From NCBI RefSeq assembly GCF_023115425.1, contig NZ_CP096032.1, positions 682,001 through 746,000 on the forward strand: a stretch of DNA of 64,000 nt. Direction: 5' to 3'. The notes beneath the pieces are model-generated. The model saw only the letters and a program-made list of their open reading frames with translations. It was not told where the DNA came from and did not search any database. Numbering within the stretch: position 1 is the first letter of the stretch; each line of letters starts with the position of its first letter. Below are positions 59,647 through 64,000 of this stretch, piece after piece. This stretch comes from Synechococcus sp. A10-1-5-1. GTDB taxonomy: Bacteria; Cyanobacteriota; Cyanobacteriia; PCC-6307; Cyanobiaceae. Both the position numbers and the translations under genes were made by a program.

Positions 59647-61479
59647 GTGACCAATACCCCCTGCGAGAGCTCCACCAGCTCTGTGGATCTCAGCGCGCTC
59701 GATTTGGCTAGCAGCCAGGACAGCGCCCCGAGCGAAAGCATCGAAATCACGACCGCACAACCCAGTGAGAAGACGGGCTTTACAGCCTTTGGCTTCTCCC
59801 CTGAAATTCTCGAGGCCCTCGAGGAGATCGGATACCGCGATCCCTCCCCGATCCAGCAGGCCGCCATTCCCGAGCTGATGCTTGGCCGCGACCTGGTGGG
59901 GCAAGCCCAGACCGGTACAGGTAAAACCGCCGCCTTCGCCCTGCCGATGCTGGCGGCCCTGGATGAGAACCAACGAACCCCCCAGGTGTTGGTGCTCACC
60001 CCGACCCGGGAGCTGGCCATCCAGGTGGCCGACTCTTTCAAGAGTTATGCCGCGAAGCTCCCCCACCTACGGGTGCTTCCTGTTTACGGCGGATCAGATT
60101 TCCGCGATCAAATCCACAAGCTCAAGCGAGGTGTGCAGATCGTGGTCGGCACCCCCGGCCGGGTGATGGATCACATGCGCCAGGGCACCCTCGATGTCTC
60201 CGGGCTGCGCAGCCTGGTGCTCGATGAGGCCGACGAGATGCTGCGGATGGGCTTCATCGACGACGTCGAATGGGTTCTGAGCCAGCTACCCGAGAAGCGG
60301 CAGGTGGTGCTCTTCTCGGCAACGATGCCCAGCGAGATCCGCCGGATCTCCCACCAGTACCTCAATAGCCCCGCTGAGATCACGATCAAGACCAAGGGGT
60401 CGGATTCCAGCCGCATTCAGCAGCGCTTCATCACCGTCAACGGTCCAATGAAGCTCGAGGCCCTGAGCCGCGTGCTCGAGGCCGAGACCAAAGAAGGGGT
60501 GATCATCTTTGCCCGCACCAAGGCGATCACGGTCACCGTGGCCGAAGCCCTGGAAGCCAAGGGCTACGGAGTGGCAGTGCTCAACGGTGACGTAGCCCAG
60601 AACCAACGGGAGCGCACGATTGAGCGCCTCAAGAACGGCACCGTTGACGTGCTGGTGGCCACCGACGTAGCTGCCCGCGGCCTGGATGTAGACCGGATCA
60701 GCCTGGTCGTGAACTACGACATCCCCTTTGACTCCGAGGCCTACGTGCACCGGATTGGTCGCACGGGCCGCGCTGGCCGCACCGGTAACGCGATCCTCTT
60801 CGTGACCCCGCGCGAGCGCCGCTTCATCACCGGACTAGAGCGTGCTGTTGGCCGCGCCATCGATCCGATGGAGATCCCAACCAACGCAAGCATCAACCAG
60901 AGCCGCCTGGATCGTCTGCGGGAGCGCCTGAGCCAAACCGTGAACGGGCTGAATACTGAGGAGAACAGCAACCTCAGCGAACAGCAGGCCCTGCTCTCAG
61001 AAATCATCAAGCGGGTTGGCCAAGAAAGCGAAGTCAGCCCTGAGCAACTGGCCCTGGCTGCCCTGCAGATGGCTGTTGGCGATCAGCCCCTGCTGGTCCA
61101 TGACGACGAGAACTGGATCCGCCAACAACCTCAGTCCCGCGATGGTCGCCGCAACGATCGCTTTGGCGATCGCGATCGCGGCCCCCGCAATGCCCCCGGC
61201 GGCCGCCGCGGACCCCGCGATCAGGACGGCCCCCCCGAGGACCACATGGATCGTTTCCGCATCGAGGTGGGCTGGCGCGACCGGATCAAGCCCGGAAACA
61301 TTGTGGGAGCCATTGCCAATGAGTCCGGCCTCAACGGCCGCAGCATTGGTCGCATTCAAATCTTCGACAGCCACAGCCTTGTGGACCTACCCAAGGGCAT
61401 GCCCGAGGACGTTTTCCACAACCTGAAGCGCCTAAAGGTGTTGAATCGCGAACTTCAAATCTCTCGCGTCCAGGGCTAA
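59647..61479 (+). CDS. DEAD-box RNA helicase (CrhR/DeaD-like)
   Basis: This ATP-dependent RNA helicase of 610 residues has AQTGTGKTAAF (motif I), PTRELAIQ, VLDEADEML (DEAD), FSATMPSE (SAT) and HRIGRTGRAG (motif VI). The C-terminus carries an arginine/glycine/aspartate-rich linker followed by a DbpA-type RNA-binding domain (FRIEVGWRDRIKPGNIVGAI, IQIFDSHSLVDLP). Start GTG 59647. In cyanobacteria such helicases (CrhR/CrhC) respond to cold or redox. The leader, 59555-59646, has a hairpin that may matter for control. Confidence 0.93.
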   Translation: MTNTPCESSTSSVDLSALDLASSQDSAPSESIEITTAQPSEKTGFTAFGFSPEILEALEEIGYRDPSPIQQAAIPELMLGRDLVGQAQTGTGKTAAFALPMLAALDENQRTPQVLVLTPTRELAIQVADSFKSYAAKLPHLRVLPVYGGSDFRDQIHKLKRGVQIVVGTPGRVMDHMRQGTLDVSGLRSLVLDEADEMLRMGFIDDVEWVLSQLPEKRQVVLFSATMPSEIRRISHQYLNSPAEITIKTKGSDSSRIQQRFITVNGPMKLEALSRVLEAETKEGVIIFARTKAITVTVAEALEAKGYGVAVLNGDVAQNQRERTIERLKNGTVDVLVATDVAARGLDVDRISLVVNYDIPFDSEAYVHRIGRTGRAGRTGNAILFVTPRERRFITGLERAVGRAIDPMEIPTNASINQSRLDRLRERLSQTVNGLNTEENSNLSEQQALLSEIIKRVGQESEVSPEQLALAALQMAVGDQPLLVHDDENWIRQQPQSRDGRRNDRFGDRDRGPRNAPGGRRGPRDQDGPPEDHMDRFRIEVGWRDRIKPGNIVGAIANESGLNGRSIGRIQIFDSHSLVDLPKGMPEDVFHNLKRLKVLNRELQISRVQG

Positions 61480-61499
61480 ATCAAGCCAGCCAACGGGCC

Positions 61500-61700
61500 T
61501 CAAGCACAGAGGCCCGTCACGGATTCACTGGACAATGCGGTGAGCTCAGCCACGCTCATGCTCTCGACGGCCATGACCAAAGTGGGCTGCACCTCTTCGG
61601 TTTCGATCGCCACAAGGGTCTGAAGCAGGTCAAAGCGATCCTGGGGTGCGAGCTCCCCGCTCTTGCTCCAAGCCAAACTCCAGGGGACTGGTGCCGTCAT
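61500..61700 (-). CDS. Small conserved protein of unknown function
   Basis: The 66 residues from ATG 61698-61700 read PVPWSLAWSKSGELAPQDRFDLLQTLVAIETEE and end in a helix (MSVAELTALSSESVTGLC). The composition is acidic and soluble, and no domain is recognised. It converges with the helicase gene, with 20 bases between the stops. Confidence 0.6.
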   Translation of the reverse strand: MTAPVPWSLAWSKSGELAPQDRFDLLQTLVAIETEEVQPTLVMAVESMSVAELTALSSESVTGLCA

Positions 61701-62023
61701 CAGGGGCTCCCGATAGCGGGTGTTCGTTTGCTGACAATGGGACAATAAATGGGGATCAACCGGATTCTTCGGTTTCCCTTCGGTCTTGCTTCAAGGCCCG
61801 TTACCGCTCCAATAACAGAACAGATGGAGCGAGCCAATCGTTCGTCGCCGATCGTCCGTCGCTGCGTGGTCAGTGGCTCATGAAGACGCCCAAAACAATC
61901 GCTGGACTGCACCGTGAGTTTTGGAGGGCGGCACTGTAGGGTGATTCTGATTCCAAAAAGCTTTCAGGCTCCACACGGAACCCCACAGCATCAACGAATC
62001 AGTTTTCAGGTTCCGTCTAAGGA

Positions 62024-62425
62024 ATGACCATTTACGTTGGAAACCTCTCGTTCCAAGCAGAACAAGAGGATTTGCTTGACCTGTTCAGCCAGTACGGCGA
62101 GGTCAGCAAGTGCAGCCTGCCCCTCGATCGCGAGACCGGCCGCAAGCGCGGCTTCGCTTTCGTCGAAATGGCGAGCGACGCTGAAGAGCAAAAAGCCATC
62201 GACGACCTCCAGAACGTCGAATGGATGGGTCGCATGATCCGCGTCAACAAAGCGACCCCCCGTGAGGGCGGTGGCGGCGGCGGCGGCGGTCGTGGTGGCT
62301 ACGGCGGCGGCTACGGCGGTGGCGGCGGCAATCGCGGCGGCGGCTATGGCGGCGGTGGCGGTGGCTACGGCGGTGGCGGCGGTGGCGGCTACGGCGGTGG
62401 CGGCGGCGGCGGCAATCGCTGGTGA
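62024..62425 (+). CDS. Glycine-rich RRM RNA-binding protein (Rbp)
   Basis: One RNA recognition motif fills residues 1-80: RNP2 IYVGNLSF at 3-10 and RNP1 KRGFAFVEM near 41-49. A C-terminal tail of Gly-Gly-Gly-Tyr and Asn-Arg repeats follows. This is the cyanobacterial Rbp group, often cold-induced. The tail is low-complexity DNA with many GGC/GGT repeats and may vary in length between strains. A terminator closes the transcript. Confidence 0.95.
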   Translation: MTIYVGNLSFQAEQEDLLDLFSQYGEVSKCSLPLDRETGRKRGFAFVEMASDAEEQKAIDDLQNVEWMGRMIRVNKATPREGGGGGGGGRGGYGGGYGGGGGNRGGGYGGGGGGYGGGGGGGYGGGGGGGNRW

Positions 62426-62478
62426 TTGAGTTGCGCTCTAGGCCTCACGGCCAGGGCGCTACTCCCCCAAATCCCAAG

Positions 62479-62527
62479 AAAAATCCCTGTCCAAGGCCCA
62501 TCACGGGTCCTGGTACAGGGATTTTTT
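62479..62527 (+). terminator. Factor-independent terminator of the Rbp gene
   Basis: AAAATCCCTGTCC pairs with GGTACAGGGATTTT around a 20-base loop, and the last T's form the U-tract. It lies about 55 bases after the stop. Confidence 0.75.
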
Positions 62528-62551
62528 GATGCTGAGGGGACAAGCCAACGC

Positions 62552-62752
62552 TCAGGCGCGGACCTCGAGCGCCTCGCTCTCCATCAGATCCTGCAGCTGG
62601 TCCCGCTGCCACTCCTTGCAGCGCACTTCGGAGACGGGATGAATGGGCTGCAGCTCGCCTTCACGGGGCTCAGGCAAGGCACTTCGAAGTGAGCGCCTTC
62701 TCAGCTTGGCCGTCCAGCGATGGAAGCGATGAAACGATCTCGAACGGGTCAT
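62552..62752 (-). CDS. Small basic orphan protein
   Basis: From ATG 62750-62752, with GGAGG seven bases upstream, the 66-residue protein is strongly basic at its N-terminus (RSRSFHRFHRWTAKLRRRSLR) and acidic at the end (EWQRDQLQDLMESEALEV). This layout suggests an RNA- or membrane-interacting peptide. No family recognised. Confidence 0.55.
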   Translation of the reverse strand: MTRSRSFHRFHRWTAKLRRRSLRSALPEPREGELQPIHPVSEVRCKEWQRDQLQDLMESEALEVRA

Positions 62753-62862
62753 ACACACCCTCCTGTCAGAGACACCACGGTTCTAACGCTGGTGCGATCA
62801 GGAAATCAGTTCCTCGTGAGCAGCTTCATATTCAATTCAGCCCGCCGGCGTTGAATGGCGCC

Positions 62863-64000
62863 ATGACCACAGCTCAACCCCCACTGCGCCGTCTGCTGCG
62901 CGCCCTTAGGCCCCATCGCCGCTTGGTCCGGCTTGCAGCGCTCTGCTCTGTGCTGAACAAGTTGTTCGACTTGGCACCGCCGGTGCTGATTGCCCTAGCG
63001 GTGAATGTGGTTGTCCAGCAAGACACCTCCTGGCTGGCCAGCTGGGGAGTGACCTCGATCCCCGGGCAACTCGGGGTCCTGGCGGGACTCTCGTTTGTGA
63101 TCTGGAGCGCGGAGTCACTGTTCGAGTACCTCTATGCGCTGCTCTGGCGCAACCTGGCCCAGACGGTGCAGCACGAGCTCAGGCTGGAGGCCTACGACCA
63201 TCTCCAACGCTTGGAGATGGGCTTTTTCGAATCCAGCTCCAGCGGCCGACTGCTGGCGATCCTCAACGACGACATCAATCAGCTCGAACGTTTTCTTGAC
63301 CACGGCGCCAACGAGGTGCTGCAGCTGATCACAACCGTCCTGGCGGTGGGGGGCGCCATGGTCTGGCTTTCGCCAACGGTGGCTGGGGTCTCCTTCCTAC
63401 CCATTCCCCTGATCCTCTGGGGCTCCTTGCACTTCCAGAAGCGCCTGCAACCGCGCTACCGCGAGGTGCGCGAGCGGGCAGGGGACCTGGCCAGCCGACT
63501 CGCCAACAACCTCGGAGGAATGCTCACCATTAAGAGCTACGCCGCCGAGCAGTGGGAGACCGATCGCCTCTGCAACCAGAGCCGTGCTTACCAGAAGAGC
63601 AACAGCAAAGCGATTCGCCTCTCGGCAGCCTTTATTCCTCTGATTCGCTTCGCGATCCTTTTTGCCTTTCTGGCGATCTTGGTCATTGGCGGCCTTCAGG
63701 CCTGGCGCGGAGCGATTGATGTCGGCACCTATTCCTTCCTGGTCTTCATTACCCAACGCCTGCTCTGGCCGCTGACCAGCTTGGGGCGAACCCTGGATGA
63801 CTACCAACGGGCCATGGCCTCGACCCAGCGGGTTCTGGATTTACTCGACACCCCCATCGCCATCCCCAGCGGCCATCGCCCACTGCCCAGCCAGAACGTC
63901 CGCGGTCAGATCCGCTTTGAACGGGTGCGCTTCGGCTACAGCGGCCGGGACCTGCTGCTGCGGGACTTTGATCTGGAGATTCCCGCCGGCAGCACCCTGG
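62863..64000 (+). CDS. ABC-type exporter, transmembrane half (partial, runs off right edge)
   Basis: The frame starts at ATG 62863 and is open to the window end (379 codons). It has a six-helix exporter domain of the MsbA/MdlB type: HRRLVRLAALCSVLNK, a coupling-helix region HLQRLEMGFFESSSSGRLLAILNDDI typical of ABC_membrane, and later helices at 63290-63400 and 63640-63720. The ATP-binding domain begins (IRFERVRFGYSGRDLLLRDF) but is cut just before Walker A. The substrate is unknown; lipid or peptide export is likely by family. Confidence 0.88.
   Translation, partial: MTTAQPPLRRLLRALRPHRRLVRLAALCSVLNKLFDLAPPVLIALAVNVVVQQDTSWLASWGVTSIPGQLGVLAGLSFVIWSAESLFEYLYALLWRNLAQTVQHELRLEAYDHLQRLEMGFFESSSSGRLLAILNDDINQLERFLDHGANEVLQLITTVLAVGGAMVWLSPTVAGVSFLPIPLILWGSLHFQKRLQPRYREVRERAGDLASRLANNLGGMLTIKSYAAEQWETDRLCNQSRAYQKSNSKAIRLSAAFIPLIRFAILFAFLAILVIGGLQAWRGAIDVGTYSFLVFITQRLLWPLTSLGRTLDDYQRAMASTQRVLDLLDTPIAIPSGHRPLPSQNVRGQIRFERVRFGYSGRDLLLRDFDLEIPAGSTL

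Noticed and set aside
62270-62425. GGC/GGT repeats considered as a CRISPR or tandem-repeat array
   Set aside because: They are codons of the glycine-rich tail of the RRM protein, with no unique spacers.
1-64000. CRISPR arrays, transposases, integrases or a prophage
   Set aside because: No direct-repeat/spacer pattern and no DDE, HUH or recombinase-like proteins were seen; the single lysozyme gene is not enough for a prophage call.

Overview
The window comes from a GC-rich unicellular picocyanobacterium of the Synechococcus/Cyanobium type. The evidence is psbY, ycf54, a carotenoid isomerase (crtH), a phycobilisome-era set of small cyanobacterial proteins, a DUF1651 protein (a family I know mainly from Prochlorococcus and Synechococcus), and a cyanobacterial-type LexA box. 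Species-level identity cannot be read from the sequence alone.

Positions 1-16679 are the most striking part. At least fifteen genes run on the minus strand with gaps of at most 69 bases and many start/stop overlaps. In transcription order they are a small membrane protein, PEP synthase (ppsA), the five subunits of the bidirectional NAD(P)-linked [NiFe] hydrogenase (hoxE-F-U-Y-H), its protease (hoxW), the maturation genes hypA-B-F-C, pyruvate:ferredoxin oxidoreductase (nifJ), a dihydroorotate-dehydrogenase-like flavoprotein, and hypD, which runs off the left edge. Hydrogenase, its assembly line, PFOR and a pyruvate/PEP interconverting enzyme are thus packed as one dark/anaerobic redox-disposal unit. 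The nifJ-DHOD pair is inserted between hypC and hypD with ATGA/TGATG-type junctions.

Positions 16680-18060 are mostly non-coding, with several factor-independent terminators, a candidate Yfr1-type small RNA, a second exact copy of the Yfr1 core motif, and a LexA box directly in front of the DUF1651 gene. Positions 18061-30200 are an accessory stretch: cytochrome P450, a lysozyme/C39-like fusion, a sterol-desaturase-family enzyme of lower GC, YjbQ, a MIF-like tautomerase, an L,D-transpeptidase-like lipoprotein, and many very small orphan genes. Several of these are under 60 codons, and one secreted protein is interrupted by an amber codon.

Positions 30300-37400 hold a GH57 enzyme, two sigma-70-like proteins with no region 4, a LuxR-type regulator with a degenerate receiver, a fatty-acid desaturase and a fibrillin-family protein. 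Positions 37400-50000 are core genome: tRNA-Lys(UUU), gamma-carbonic-anhydrase-like protein, psbY, trmFO, crtH, a GH13 enzyme, an OmpR-type regulator lacking its phospho-acceptor Asp, the BolA/CGFS-glutaredoxin pair with a relic of a second glutaredoxin 1 kb away, plsC, pdxJ and ycf54. Positions 50000-59200 carry a phosphatase and the complete recC-recB-recD operon. The right end holds a cupin, a DEAD-box RNA helicase, a glycine-rich RRM protein and the start of an ABC exporter cut by the window edge.

No CRISPR array, insertion sequence, rRNA operon or integrase was seen.
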